DNA of 64,000 nucleotides. Origin: Pseudoalteromonas amylolytica (GTDB taxonomy: Bacteria > Pseudomonadota > Gammaproteobacteria > Enterobacterales > Alteromonadaceae). The stretch spans positions 930,378 to 994,377 of the forward strand of contig NZ_MKJU01000025.1 in NCBI RefSeq assembly GCF_001854605.1, given 5' to 3'. Under the pieces are notes generated by a model. It saw only the letters and a program-made list of their open reading frames with translations, was not told the DNA's origin and ran no database searches. Positions 38,603 to 47,140 of the stretch are shown here, one piece after another. Each line of letters begins with the position of its first letter. The first letter of the stretch is position 1. A program made the position numbers and the translations under genes.

Positions 38603-40195
38603 TTACTTAGCTTGCTCTTGGGTCGCTAAATATTCTTCATAGGTGCCTCTGAAATCAATAACCTTACCGTCTTTGATCTCCCACACTCTGGTGGCAAGCG
38701 AAGATACAAACTGTCTATCGTGAGAAACGAAGAACAAAGTGCCTTCGTATTGTTCCAACGCTAAGTTAAGCGCTTCAATAGATTCCATATCCATGTGGTT
38801 GGTAGGTTCATCCATAAGCAAAATATTATGCTTATGCATCATTAACTTACCAAATAACATACGACCCTGTTCACCACCTGATAGCACCTTTACAGACTTT
38901 TTAATGTCATTTTGTGAGAACAACATACGACCAAGGTAACTGCGCACCACCTGCTCATCATCGCCTTCTTGTTGCCATTGTTCCATCCATTGAAACACAT
39001 TGAGGTCTTTTTCAAATTCATCGGCATGGTCTTGCGCGTAGTAACCAATGTTGGCATTTTCAGACCATTTAAACTCCCCTGATTTGGGTGCCAAGCGCCC
39101 TGCTAGGGTATTTAGCAAAGTTGTTTTACCCACACCGTTTTCACCGATAACCGCAATGCGTTCACCCACTTCAACTAACGCGTCCACACCCGAAAACAAG
39201 GTGTTCTCAAAACCCTGAGATAGGCCACCGATCTCCAATGCATTACGGAATAGTTGCTTTGATTGCTCAAAACGAATAAATGGTGACTGACGAGATGATG
39301 CTTTCACTTCATCAAGCTGGATTTTATCAATTTGCTTAGCACGTGATGTTGCTTGTTTTGCCTTAGAGGCATTTGCTGAGAATCGCGACACAAACTGCTG
39401 TAACTCAGCAATCTGCGCTTTCTTCTTAGCATTTTCGTTCAGTAACTTTTCACGGGCCTGCGTTGCAGCAAACATGTATTCGTCATAGTTACCCGGATAA
39501 ACGCGTAACTCACCGTAGTCTATGTCAGCCATGTGCGTACATACAGAGTTTAGGAAGTGACGATCGTGCGAGATGATCAACATGGTGCAATCACGCTGGT
39601 TCAATACATCTTCAAGCCATTTAATGGTGTAAATATCCAAGTTGTTGGTTGGTTCGTCCAACAGCATGATATCAGGGTCTGCAAATAGCACTTGCGCAAG
39701 TAGCACGCGCAGTTTAAAACCCGGCGCAATTTCAGACATTGGGCCATAGTGCTGTTCAGTAGGGATACCCACGCCAAGTAGCAACTCACCCGCTTTTGAC
39801 TCTGCTGAGTAGCCATCCATTTCGGCAAATTCAGTTTCTAGGTCAGCGACCTTCATGCCATCTTCTTCACTCATTTCTGGCAAAGCGTAGATGCGATCAC
39901 GTTCAGCTTTGATGGCCCACAGCTCTTTATGGCCCATAATTACCGTATCAATAACACTGTATTGTTCGTACGCGAACTGATCCTGATTCAGCTTAGCCAA
40001 ACGGGTGTTTGGAGATACACTGACATTACCAGTGCTAGGTTCAAGTTCACCACCAAGGATTTTCATGAAGGTAGACTTACCACAACCGTTTGCTCCGATC
40101 AGACCATAGCGGTTGCCGTCGCCGAATTTTACTGAAATATTCTCAAAAAGAGGTTTTGCACCAAACTGCATGGTGACATTAGCTGCGCTTAAAAT
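38603..40195 (-). CDS. ybiT: ABC-F family ribosome-associated ATPase YbiT, apparent AUU start
   Basis: Cytosolic tandem-ATPase ABC-F protein of about 530 residues with no membrane segments, very close in sequence to E. coli YbiT (recalled). It has Walker [10 protein letters not shown] and a second copy GENGVGKTT, two LLMDEPTN / LLDEPTN Walker B motifs and a linker rich in charged residues. ABC-F proteins act on translating ribosomes. The first in-frame ATG (40171) has no ribosome site and would drop eight conserved residues. An ATT at 40195 sits six bases after AGGAG, gives [12 protein letters not shown] aligned residue-for-residue with E. coli MLVSSNVTMQFG, and is preceded by an in-frame TAG at 40205-40207. 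No ATG, GTG or TTG lies between. Confidence 0.93.
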   Translation of the reverse strand: MLSAANVTMQFGAKPLFENISVKFGDGNRYGLIGANGCGKSTFMKILGGELEPSTGNVSVSPNTRLAKLNQDQFAYEQYSVIDTVIMGHKELWAIKAERDRIYALPEMSEEDGMKVADLETEFAEMDGYSAESKAGELLLGVGIPTEQHYGPMSEIAPGFKLRVLLAQVLFADPDIMLLDEPTNNLDIYTIKWLEDVLNQRDCTMLIISHDRHFLNSVCTHMADIDYGELRVYPGNYDEYMFAATQAREKLLNENAKKKAQIAELQQFVSRFSANASKAKQATSRAKQIDKIQLDEVKASSRQSPFIRFEQSKQLFRNALEIGGLSQGFENTLFSGVDALVEVGERIAVIGENGVGKTTLLNTLAGRLAPKSGEFKWSENANIGYYAQDHADEFEKDLNVFQWMEQWQQEGDDEQVVRSYLGRMLFSQNDIKKSVKVLSGGEQGRMLFGKLMMHKHNILLMDEPTNHMDMESIEALNLALEQYEGTLFFVSHDRQFVSSLATRVWEIKDGKVIDFRGTYEEYLATQEQAK

Positions 40196-40286
40196 AGTGG
40201 GCTCCTAGGAAGTTGTCTAAGCCTAAAAACCCAATTTTAAACTAATCTGCGCTGTAAAACTACGTAAGTTCTACGGGTTTGTTTGC

Positions 40287-40457
40287 CTAGTAATCATCAA
40301 GGGCCAGTTTGATATGATATATAAACGCCTTCGGCCCCATGATCAGCAGTAAAATTGCCAAGCCTCCAGGGATCAACACAGCTTTAAGTACAGGCCCCAA
40401 GATGTAGCTGTAAAAAACAATAAATGGTAAAAACAACACATAGCCCAAAAAATTCAT
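40287..40457 (-). CDS. 56-residue inner-membrane protein divergent from a TetR regulator
   Basis: Small protein MNFLGYVLFLPFIVFYSYIL... with two hydrophobic stretches (about 3-20 and 25-41) and a short charged tail. The frame is open further upstream, but the ATG at 40457 has AAGG about seven bases before it and starts the hydrophobic part. It is transcribed divergently from the TetR gene at 40595, with two palindromic sites between, so it is the likely target of that repressor. The function is not recognisable. Confidence 0.65.
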   Translation of the reverse strand: MNFLGYVLFLPFIVFYSYILGPVLKAVLIPGGLAILLLIMGPKAFIYHIKLALDDY

Positions 40458-40487
40458 ATTACACCTTCCATAATGATAAGAAACCCA

Positions 40488-40529
40488 AAATTGAGCATGC
40501 TCATTATTATTTATGAGCACGCTCAATTT
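40488..40529. promoter_or_regulatory. Tandem palindromic operator between small membrane gene and tetR-type gene
   Basis: A palindrome TGAGCATGCTCA (40492-40503) and a one-mismatch copy TGAGCACGCTCA (40514-40525). The two blocks are also inverted copies of each other over 17 bp with one mismatch (40488-40504 and 40513-40529). This is the expected form of a TetR autoregulatory operator controlling both divergent genes. Confidence 0.65.
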
Positions 40530-40594
40530 CAAGTGTTTTGGGTATTTTTTTATCGTTATGTTATGCTCTTCAACTCTAACTATTTGGTAATGAA

Positions 40595-41116
40595 ATGAAT
40601 AAAAAAACATCAACCAAACATAAAATACTACAGGCCAGTTGGCAGCTTTTTAATGAACAAGGTTTTGCGCAAACTACTACGCGACAAATATCTCAACTGG
40701 CAGGTGTTGCCACAGGCACTGTTTTTTCTCACTTTCCTACCAAGTTAGATATTCTCAAAACTGCTATGCACGATAAAATCGAGGATACACTCGCCCAAGC
40801 CGCACAATCTGAAAAGCTCCACACTCCACGCCTGAGGCTTAGGCACTATGCTAAATTTCTATATCAATTTTACTTAAGCAATAGAGAGTTTAGTAAGGAG
40901 CTTATCGGTGGTATTTTGTGGCAGCACGACTATTTCAGTAAGCAGCTGGAAGCGTTCAAGCATACCCTATTCGAAGGTCAACCCTATGACTCATATAAAG
41001 CCGATATCATGATGGACTGTTATTTCATGACTTTGATTGTAGGTTTGAACGATGAGCATTCGGATGTTGATTCACTGGTACGTTTGCTCAGTAATAAGCT
41101 ACAATCAATCCAATAG
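40595..41116 (+). CDS. TetR/AcrR family transcriptional regulator
   Basis: Regulator of 173 residues. The N-terminal helix-turn-helix is clear (FNEQGFAQTTTRQISQLAGV then GTVFSHFPTKLDIL, residues 17-52), and the rest is the variable ligand-binding helical domain. It is likely a repressor binding the tandem palindromes in the 137-bp gap to the divergent 56-residue membrane gene. The ligand is unknown. Confidence 0.88.
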   Translation: MNKKTSTKHKILQASWQLFNEQGFAQTTTRQISQLAGVATGTVFSHFPTKLDILKTAMHDKIEDTLAQAAQSEKLHTPRLRLRHYAKFLYQFYLSNREFSKELIGGILWQHDYFSKQLEAFKHTLFEGQPYDSYKADIMMDCYFMTLIVGLNDEHSDVDSLVRLLSNKLQSIQ

Positions 41117-41149
41117 TAAGATGTGTTCTAGAAGCGCTATTTAGTATGG

Positions 41150-41638
41150 TTAGGCAGTTAATAATTTGCGATATAAATTGTCAGATTGTTTGCTAAATCC
41201 CAATTTCAATAGTAATTTTGCTGAGCGCTCGTTGTTTTCATCAAGGTGCGCAAACACACTGATATCAGAAGATATATTTAACAATTGACCGATGTTTGCC
41301 AGTATGCACTGAACAGCTTCACTCATATAACCATGCCGCCAATGGGCACTGGCCAACTCAAAACCAATGTTTACGCTTTGCTTATCAGCATCAAAGTCAT
41401 ATAACCCAACAGTGCCAAGCAATAGCCCTTGAGCATTGGTAATCGCCATGCGGCACCCCAACCCTAAGTAGCCCTGCTCCAAGTCCCATTGGATCAAGTC
41501 TTTTATCTGCTCATGAGATAAAGACTCACCATAATCGTTGTATTGGGCAACCAGTGGGTCGTTTAGAACACTATACAATGCCAATGCGTCTTTATGGGTA
41601 ATAGACTTGAGGACAAGCCTTGGTGTGGTAAAACGCAT
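41150..41638 (-). CDS. GNAT family N-acetyltransferase (RimJ/RimL type)
   Basis: Acetyl-CoA-dependent acyltransferase of 162 residues. MRFTTPRLVLKSITHKDA is the typical start of the RimJ/RimL-like group, with central IGFELASAHWRHGYMSEAV (acetyl-CoA binding segment) and C-terminal NERSAKLLLKLGF. The target could be a ribosomal protein N-terminus or a small molecule; the sequence does not decide. It is convergent with the TetR gene. Confidence 0.87.
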   Translation of the reverse strand: MRFTTPRLVLKSITHKDALALYSVLNDPLVAQYNDYGESLSHEQIKDLIQWDLEQGYLGLGCRMAITNAQGLLLGTVGLYDFDADKQSVNIGFELASAHWRHGYMSEAVQCILANIGQLLNISSDISVFAHLDENNERSAKLLLKLGFSKQSDNLYRKLLTA

Positions 41639-41716
41639 TGTTGGTAGGTCCTGATTGGCAATTTGCCAAAATAGTATAAACTAGCAGGCAAAAATAAGTC
41701 TAACGTGGAGTGCTGT

Positions 41717-41929
41717 ATGTCAGACGAATTTAAAGTTATTCCTCCAACTACCAAGGTGCTGTGCCCTGAGCGCGGTGAAGGTTGGACCTTAACAGGGATC
41801 ACAGGTATTCATGAACACACATCAGTAATGTTCAATGGTGTTCGTTACACCATTGCCGCCAAAGAAATCGTCGAGCATTTACTACCCAATTATTTAAAAC
41901 AGCATGGCGAAAACGCATCAACTGAGTAG
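41717..41929 (+). CDS. Conserved small hypothetical protein, 70 residues
   Basis: MSDEFKVIPPTTKVLCPERGEG... is a soluble small protein with no recognised domain. The ATG at 41717 follows GGAG by six bases, so this start is preferred over the GTG at 41705 in the same frame. It is convergent with bioD across a shared hairpin. The function is unknown; coding status is supported by the ribosome site and even amino-acid composition. Confidence 0.7.
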   Translation: MSDEFKVIPPTTKVLCPERGEGWTLTGITGIHEHTSVMFNGVRYTIAAKEIVEHLLPNYLKQHGENASTE

Positions 41930-41930
41930 C

Positions 41931-41957
41931 ATATAGGCCAACATGTGTTGGCCTATA
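41931..41957. terminator. Bidirectional hairpin between the small gene and bioD
   Basis: TATAGGCCAACA-TG-TGTTGGCCTATA, a 12-bp perfect stem between two convergent genes, overlapping the bioD stop. T-runs are weak on both sides. Confidence 0.6.
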
Positions 41958-42636
41958 AATGAATACCAAATAAATCCGTTAATGCCGCGTAAATTTGTAA
42001 TTTTGCTTTTTCTTCACTGTAAGGCGCAACCGCAAGTAACGGCGCATCAATACGTTTACGAAGGCTTTCAAGGTTTTCGTCAAAATTAGCCATGTTCGGG
42101 TCAACTTGGTTTGCAACCCAGCCAACACACTTTACACCTTGTGCTTTTAAAGCATGAGTGGTCAATATAGCGTGATTTAAACACCCCAACTTCATCCCGA
42201 CAACTAAGATCACAGGCAGTTGTTCTTCTTGTACCCAATCACACAAGTATTGGCTATCGTTGATCGGTAAAGCCCAACCACCAGCGCCCTCCACCAAGGT
42301 GAACTCAGCACCTAGTTTTGCAAGCTCATGATAGTGATGACTCAGCTCGTCTAGGGTGATTTCTATACCTGCTTGCTGGGCCGCAATGTGTGGTGCAATC
42401 GGTGGCGCTAAGCAAATTGGGTTTATTTGCTCGTATTTGCCATGTACGTTGGCTGACTCCATAAGCGTTAGTGCGTCATCATTCACTAGCTGACCAAATG
42501 CCTCTTCAGCGCCTGCGGCGATGGGCTTAAAGCCAATCGCTTGGCGCTTGTGCTGTGCTAAAAACTTTAGCAGCAGTGCTGTGATATGGGTTTTACCCAC
42601 TTCGGTATCTGTACCAGTAATAAAAAATGCACTCAT
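41953..42636 (-). CDS. bioD: Dethiobiotin synthase
   Basis: ATP-dependent carboxylation and ring closure of 7,8-diaminononanoate to dethiobiotin. It has 227 residues, the normal size, with P-loop GTDTEVGKTHI at residues 7-17, KPIAAG, and EGAGGWALPI at about 115. Last gene of bioBFCD; its ATG overlaps the bioC stop by four bases (ATGA). Confidence 0.97.
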   Translation of the reverse strand: MSAFFITGTDTEVGKTHITALLLKFLAQHKRQAIGFKPIAAGAEEAFGQLVNDDALTLMESANVHGKYEQINPICLAPPIAPHIAAQQAGIEITLDELSHHYHELAKLGAEFTLVEGAGGWALPINDSQYLCDWVQEEQLPVILVVGMKLGCLNHAILTTHALKAQGVKCVGWVANQVDPNMANFDENLESLRKRIDAPLLAVAPYSEEKAKLQIYAALTDLFGIHL

Positions 42637-43421
42637 AGCTTGATAAGCTCCATAATTGCGACCTCGTAACTTACCACGGCCTGTTCGTTCTCAAGCGGAT
42701 AACCAGACAACAACTGGCCAAATCGTTTTTTACCCATTAAGCCGCTTGGTTTACCATCTCGTGACTGGATTTGGTTGGCACCGATATGTTTTACCGATTT
42801 AAACGCCTCTTTGGGCGTTGCAAAGCGGTCTTTCAAACAAACCTGTTGTGCTGTTTTAACCTCAAAGCCTGCACTGGTTGCAAACTGTTGCAGCTGCTCA
42901 AGGTTAAGAAATTGATTTACATGACAGCGGCTATCTAACATTTGCCACGCTTGTGCAATCTCCTTGAGTGACCCATCTAACACGCTAGACATAACCAATT
43001 GAGCACCGGGTTTGCACACGCGGCTCAACTCTTTAAATAACTGCGCGGGTGAGCTGCTCCACTGTATCGCAAAATTTGAAAATACCGCAGAGATACTCTT
43101 TTCTTGCAAGGGTAAACGGTCCATATCTGCACATATGCGCCATGCGTCGCTATGGCCCTGCTGTAACATACCATGACTTAAATCCATATTCACAACATGG
43201 GACGCATGTCGTGCAAGACTATCATGATGTAATAAAGGCCCAGCTCCTAAATCCAATAGGCAATCATGACCACTTTGCAGCATTGTAAAAAGTTGTTTGG
43301 CGGCTTGCTGTTGCACTCTTGCGTGATGCTGGTAACACTGTGCAGCTTTTGAGAACCTGTGTGCAGTGCTTTGCTTGAGGCTCGAGGAAGCAAGTTGCAC
43401 ATCTTGTAATATTGCATTCAT
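42633..43421 (-). CDS. bioC: Malonyl-ACP O-methyltransferase
   Basis: SAM-dependent methyltransferase of 262 residues that caps malonyl-ACP so that fatty acid synthase can build the pimeloyl chain. Class I motif I is DLGAGPLLHH (about 56-66), followed by VNMDLSHGMLQQ and the FSNFAIQW segment typical of BioC. It overlaps bioF upstream and bioD downstream by four bases each. No bioH-type esterase is in the window. Confidence 0.93.
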   Translation of the reverse strand: MNAILQDVQLASSSLKQSTAHRFSKAAQCYQHHARVQQQAAKQLFTMLQSGHDCLLDLGAGPLLHHDSLARHASHVVNMDLSHGMLQQGHSDAWRICADMDRLPLQEKSISAVFSNFAIQWSSSPAQLFKELSRVCKPGAQLVMSSVLDGSLKEIAQAWQMLDSRCHVNQFLNLEQLQQFATSAGFEVKTAQQVCLKDRFATPKEAFKSVKHIGANQIQSRDGKPSGLMGKKRFGQLLSGYPLENEQAVVSYEVAIMELIKL

Positions 43422-44557
43422 AGCAAACCCTCAAGTTGCTGGACCAGAAAACGAATATCATCGTGCGTATGTGCCGCGGTCAACGTGATCCTCAACCGAG
43501 CAGTGTTAGCCGGTACGGTTGGTGGGCGAATTGCACCAAGCCAAATGCCCTTTTGTTGTAACGCACGCTGCGCATTGAGAACATTTTCAGCGCTCCCTAA
43601 CACAACAGGCTGGATAGCGGTATCCGACGACATCAAAGCGATGCTCGCTTGCTCTGCCAGCGATTTAAACAAGGTGATATTTTCATTCAACTTCGCTCGT
43701 TCATTATCAGCTTTCACTAGACGCTCTAGTTGAAAACGAGCAGCATCTACCATCAAAGGTGACATCGAGGTCGAATAGATATAATCGCGGTTGTACTGCA
43801 ACATATAATCAGCCACAGCTTTGCTAGTCAGTACTGCTGCACCTTGGCTAGCCATGGCTTTTCCGAAGGTGATCACCAGTATTTCTGGTTTCTCGTGATA
43901 GCGCTCACAAGAGCCTAAACCATGCTCCCCAACCACCCCAAAAGCGTGCGCATCATCTAACATCAACCATGCATTATGTTGCTGCTTGAGCTTAAACAAA
44001 GCTTCCAGTGGTGCTTTGTCGCCATCCATTGAAAACACACCTTCGCTGATAATAAGCTTATTGCTTGCTGCTGATTTTTCTAATCGAGAACGCAAGTGGC
44101 CCATATCATTGTGATTGAAGCGGATATGCTTTGCGGTGCTTTGCAAAGCACCATCAATTAAGCTGGCATGGTTAAGTTTATCTTGAAAAATAGCACAGTT
44201 TTGCAGTGGCGCGCTGTCATTAAACAACGCTTTTAATACGCTGGAGTTAGCGCTAAAGCCGGTGCTAAATAGCAGCGCAGACTCATAGCCGAGTAACTCG
44301 CACAATCTATCTTCCAGCTGCTTGTGTACTTGCTGATAGCCCGTGACCAAGGCTGAGCTTCTGCTGCCCGTGGTACCGTGATTACCCTCTAAACTTTGAT
44401 CAGCAAGCCCTAGATAATCGTTGCTGGCAAAATTTAAATATGACTTGCCAGCAATCGTTATACTGCGCGCATTGCTATGCTGAACCAATACCCTACTTCT
44501 AAGTAAAGTTTGCTCTTTACGCGCAGCTAAGCTTTGTTGTATATACTCAAACGCCAT
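43418..44557 (-). CDS. bioF: 8-amino-7-oxononanoate synthase
   Basis: PLP-dependent alpha-oxoamine synthase of 379 residues that joins pimeloyl-thioester and alanine. It has NDYLGLA near residue 45, LNHASLIDG, the Asp of LDDAHAFGVVG and the PLP lysine in ITFGKAMASQGA (about 235). Second gene of bioBFCD; its ATG overlaps the bioB stop by one base. Confidence 0.97.
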   Translation of the reverse strand: MAFEYIQQSLAARKEQTLLRSRVLVQHSNARSITIAGKSYLNFASNDYLGLADQSLEGNHGTTGSRSSALVTGYQQVHKQLEDRLCELLGYESALLFSTGFSANSSVLKALFNDSAPLQNCAIFQDKLNHASLIDGALQSTAKHIRFNHNDMGHLRSRLEKSAASNKLIISEGVFSMDGDKAPLEALFKLKQQHNAWLMLDDAHAFGVVGEHGLGSCERYHEKPEILVITFGKAMASQGAAVLTSKAVADYMLQYNRDYIYSTSMSPLMVDAARFQLERLVKADNERAKLNENITLFKSLAEQASIALMSSDTAIQPVVLGSAENVLNAQRALQQKGIWLGAIRPPTVPANTARLRITLTAAHTHDDIRFLVQQLEGLL

Positions 44558-45594
44558 TAATTTGCTTCGTAAAACAGCTCAGAAGTTGCTTTGTCCGCAA
44601 TGGCTGACGAGAGCGATGCTTCGTACGCTTCATCTGAATAATCGTGACGCTCTTCAGGTTTCATGCCTAGCTTTTTAAGCAGGTTCATATCCGCATCTGC
44701 TTCAGGATTCTCAGTAGTTAGCAATTTATCGCCATAAAAGATTGAGTTTGCGCCCGCGAAAAAGCACATTGACTGCATCTGTTCATTCATTGCTGTACGC
44801 CCCGCTGACAAACGAACATAACTTTTTGGCATCATAATACGTGCAACAGCGATAGTACGAATAAACTCGAAATGATCTAAATCTTCAACATCCTCCAACG
44901 GCGTGCCTTTGACTTTAACCAACATGTTGATTGGCACACTTTCAGGTTGTTGTGGTAGGTTTGCAAGTTGCATTAACAGACCAAAACGGTCCGCTGCTTG
45001 CTCGCCCATACCAACAATACCACCTGAACATACTTTCATGCCTGCATCACGTACGTTATCAATGGTATCTAAACGGTCTTGATAAGTTCGAGTTGTGATG
45101 ATTTGCTGGTAGTACTCAGGAGACGTATCTAGGTTATGGTTGTAGTAATCCAGACCCGCATCTTTAAGCGCATGGGCCTTATCATTGTCTAGCATGCCAA
45201 GTGTCATACAGGTTTCTAAGCCTAGATCTTTTACTTCGCGCACCATCTTTTCTATGTATGGCATATCTCTGTCTTTTGGGTCTGACCACGCAGCGCCCAT
45301 ACAAAAACGCGTTGCGCCTTTTTGTTTTGCTAAACGCGCTTGCTCAACTACCTTTTCAACTTCCATCAAGCGCTCACGCTCTAGATCCGTTTTATAATAC
45401 CCTGACTGTGGACAATATTTACAATCTTCTGGGCAAGCACCTGTTTTAATAGATAACAGTGTCGAGATCTGCACTTCGTTGGGGTTAAAGTTCTCACGGT
45501 GAATGCTGGCCGCTTTAAATAGCAAATCATTAAACGGCATTTCAAATAGTGCTTTTACTTCTTCATGAGTCCAATCGTGACGAACTGTGGCCAT
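44557..45594 (-). CDS. bioB: Biotin synthase
   Basis: Radical SAM enzyme of 345 residues that inserts sulfur into dethiobiotin. The CxxxCxxC motif is [11 protein letters not shown] with cysteines 54, 58 and 61; further conserved parts are [26 protein letters not shown] and the Arg of RLSAGR that binds the second cluster. First gene of bioBFCD, divergent from bioA across a 126-bp control region. Confidence 0.98.
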   Translation of the reverse strand: MATVRHDWTHEEVKALFEMPFNDLLFKAASIHRENFNPNEVQISTLLSIKTGACPEDCKYCPQSGYYKTDLERERLMEVEKVVEQARLAKQKGATRFCMGAAWSDPKDRDMPYIEKMVREVKDLGLETCMTLGMLDNDKAHALKDAGLDYYNHNLDTSPEYYQQIITTRTYQDRLDTIDNVRDAGMKVCSGGIVGMGEQAADRFGLLMQLANLPQQPESVPINMLVKVKGTPLEDVEDLDHFEFIRTIAVARIMMPKSYVRLSAGRTAMNEQMQSMCFFAGANSIFYGDKLLTTENPEADADMNLLKKLGMKPEERHDYSDEAYEASLSSAIADKATSELFYEAN

Positions 45595-45686
45595 TGTTAT
45601 TTTCTCTTTTATTGTAAAACATCACTGCTTAAAAATGATGCAGTTAACTTGACGGTGATTGGCTTAGTCTACTTTCTGGCGTAGTA

Positions 45687-45720
45687 TTGTCAACGCCAAC
45701 CAGTTAGCAAAGGTTTACCA
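45687..45720. promoter_or_regulatory. Candidate BirA operator abutting the bioA start
   Basis: TTGTCAACG, 16 nt, then GGTTTACCA. The published gammaproteobacterial BirA box is TTGTAAACC, a 14-16 nt gap, then GGTTTACAA; the halves match at 7 of 9 and 8 of 9. It ends at the base before the bioA ATG and lies in the bioA/bioB divergent promoter, the standard place for biotin-dependent repression. Confidence 0.6.
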
Positions 45721-47010
45721 ATGAGTGATTTTCGAGCAATAGATAAAGAATTTGATAAAAAATATATCTGGCACCCCTATACTTCCATGCTCAACCCCCT
45801 TCCATCTTACGGAGTAACACATACAGACCAGAATAAGTTATACCTTGATACTGGCGAGGTGTTAATCGATGGTATGGCATCTTGGTGGAGTGCAATTCAT
45901 GGCTATAACCATCCTAAATTGGTAAGCGCAATTACTCAACAAGCCCAAACTATGAGCCATGTTATGTTTGGTGGTATTACTCATGCGCCCGCAGTTGAAT
46001 TATGCAAAAAACTCGTTGCAATCACGCCAGAACCATTAAATCGAGTGTTTCTCGCTGATAGTGGCTCTGTGAGTGTAGAGGTGGCAATAAAGATGGCGCT
46101 GCAGTATTGGATAAGCAAAGGCAACACGCAAAAGAATAAGTTGATGACCGCACAAAAAGGTTATCACGGTGATACCTTTGCTGCGATGAGTGTCTGCGAC
46201 CCTGTAAATTCAATGCACAGTATGTATCAAGGCTTTTTGCCTGAACACGTTTTTGTAAACGCGCCACGGGCTAAGTTCGGCGGTCCTGTTGATTTGGCCG
46301 AACTTGAACAGTTAGAACAGGCGTTTCATACACACCATCGTGAAGTTGCAGCCTTCATCATCGAACCGATTGTGCAAAACGCTGGCGGCATGAATTTCTA
46401 CAACCCTACTTATTTAGCCAAACTCAGAGAGTTATGTGATAAGTATGATGTGTTACTTATATTGGATGAAATAGCCACAGGTTTTGGCCGAACTGGAAAG
46501 CTATTTGCCTGTGAACACGCCAATATTAGCCCTGATATAATGTGTATTGGTAAAGCACTTACCGGTGGCACAATGACATTGTCGGCAACACTCACAACTG
46601 AAAAAGTAGCCATTGGTATCAGTGAAGGCGAAGCGGGTGTGCTCATGCATGGTCCTACTTTTATGGGAAACCCTTTGGCCTGTGCAGTTGCAAACGCCAG
46701 TATTGACTTATTGATTGAAACTAACTGGCAGCAACAAATTACCCGTATCAACCAAGCGATGAGCACGCTAAAACGCTGTGAAGCATTAGATGAAGTGACC
46801 AATGTTAGAACATTAGGCGCAATTGGTGTTGTTGAAATAGACAAAAATGTCGATGTAGCTAAAATACAAAGGTTTTTTGTTGAGCAGGGAATATGGATAA
46901 GGCCATTTGGCAAGCTGATTTACATTATGCCGCCTTACATAACACCCACTGAGGATATCGAGCGTTTAGCTAACGCCATATACCAAGCTATAGAGCAACA
47001 GCAATATTAA
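45721..47010 (+). CDS. bioA: Adenosylmethionine-8-amino-7-oxononanoate aminotransferase
   Basis: Class III PLP aminotransferase of 429 residues that makes 7,8-diaminononanoate with SAM as amino donor. The BioA signature WHPYTSM is at about 17-23, with MASWWSAIHGYNHP, GYHGDTFAAMSVCDP, ILDEIATGFGRTG and the PLP lysine in CIGKALTGG. It is divergent from bioBFCD and presumably co-repressed through the operator in between. Confidence 0.97.
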   Translation: MSDFRAIDKEFDKKYIWHPYTSMLNPLPSYGVTHTDQNKLYLDTGEVLIDGMASWWSAIHGYNHPKLVSAITQQAQTMSHVMFGGITHAPAVELCKKLVAITPEPLNRVFLADSGSVSVEVAIKMALQYWISKGNTQKNKLMTAQKGYHGDTFAAMSVCDPVNSMHSMYQGFLPEHVFVNAPRAKFGGPVDLAELEQLEQAFHTHHREVAAFIIEPIVQNAGGMNFYNPTYLAKLRELCDKYDVLLILDEIATGFGRTGKLFACEHANISPDIMCIGKALTGGTMTLSATLTTEKVAIGISEGEAGVLMHGPTFMGNPLACAVANASIDLLIETNWQQQITRINQAMSTLKRCEALDEVTNVRTLGAIGVVEIDKNVDVAKIQRFFVEQGIWIRPFGKLIYIMPPYITPTEDIERLANAIYQAIEQQQY

Positions 47011-47015
47011 CTGTT

Positions 47016-47045
47016 ATTAGGCGAAATCACTTTGCTTCGCCTAAT
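47016..47045 (+). terminator. Possible terminator after bioA
   Basis: TTAGGCGAA and TTCGCCTAA form a 9-bp stem six bases after the stop; the following T-run is poor. Confidence 0.45.
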
Positions 47046-47140
47046 TGTGATCTTATTTGGTACAGTTAGGTAAACTTGCTTGGCAAAAGCTGTTACAATG
47101 TATTGCTTTTACACAGCAACCAGTAAAAGTACGAGGATTT

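Noticed and set aside
45612..45653. Second possible BirA site (TTGTAAAAC with a distant GTTAAC)
   Set aside because: The gap is 22 nt and the second half-site is poor; the 45687-45720 site fits better.
46410..46913. 167-codon minus-strand frame opposite bioA
   Set aside because: Fully inside bioA, with no independent signal.
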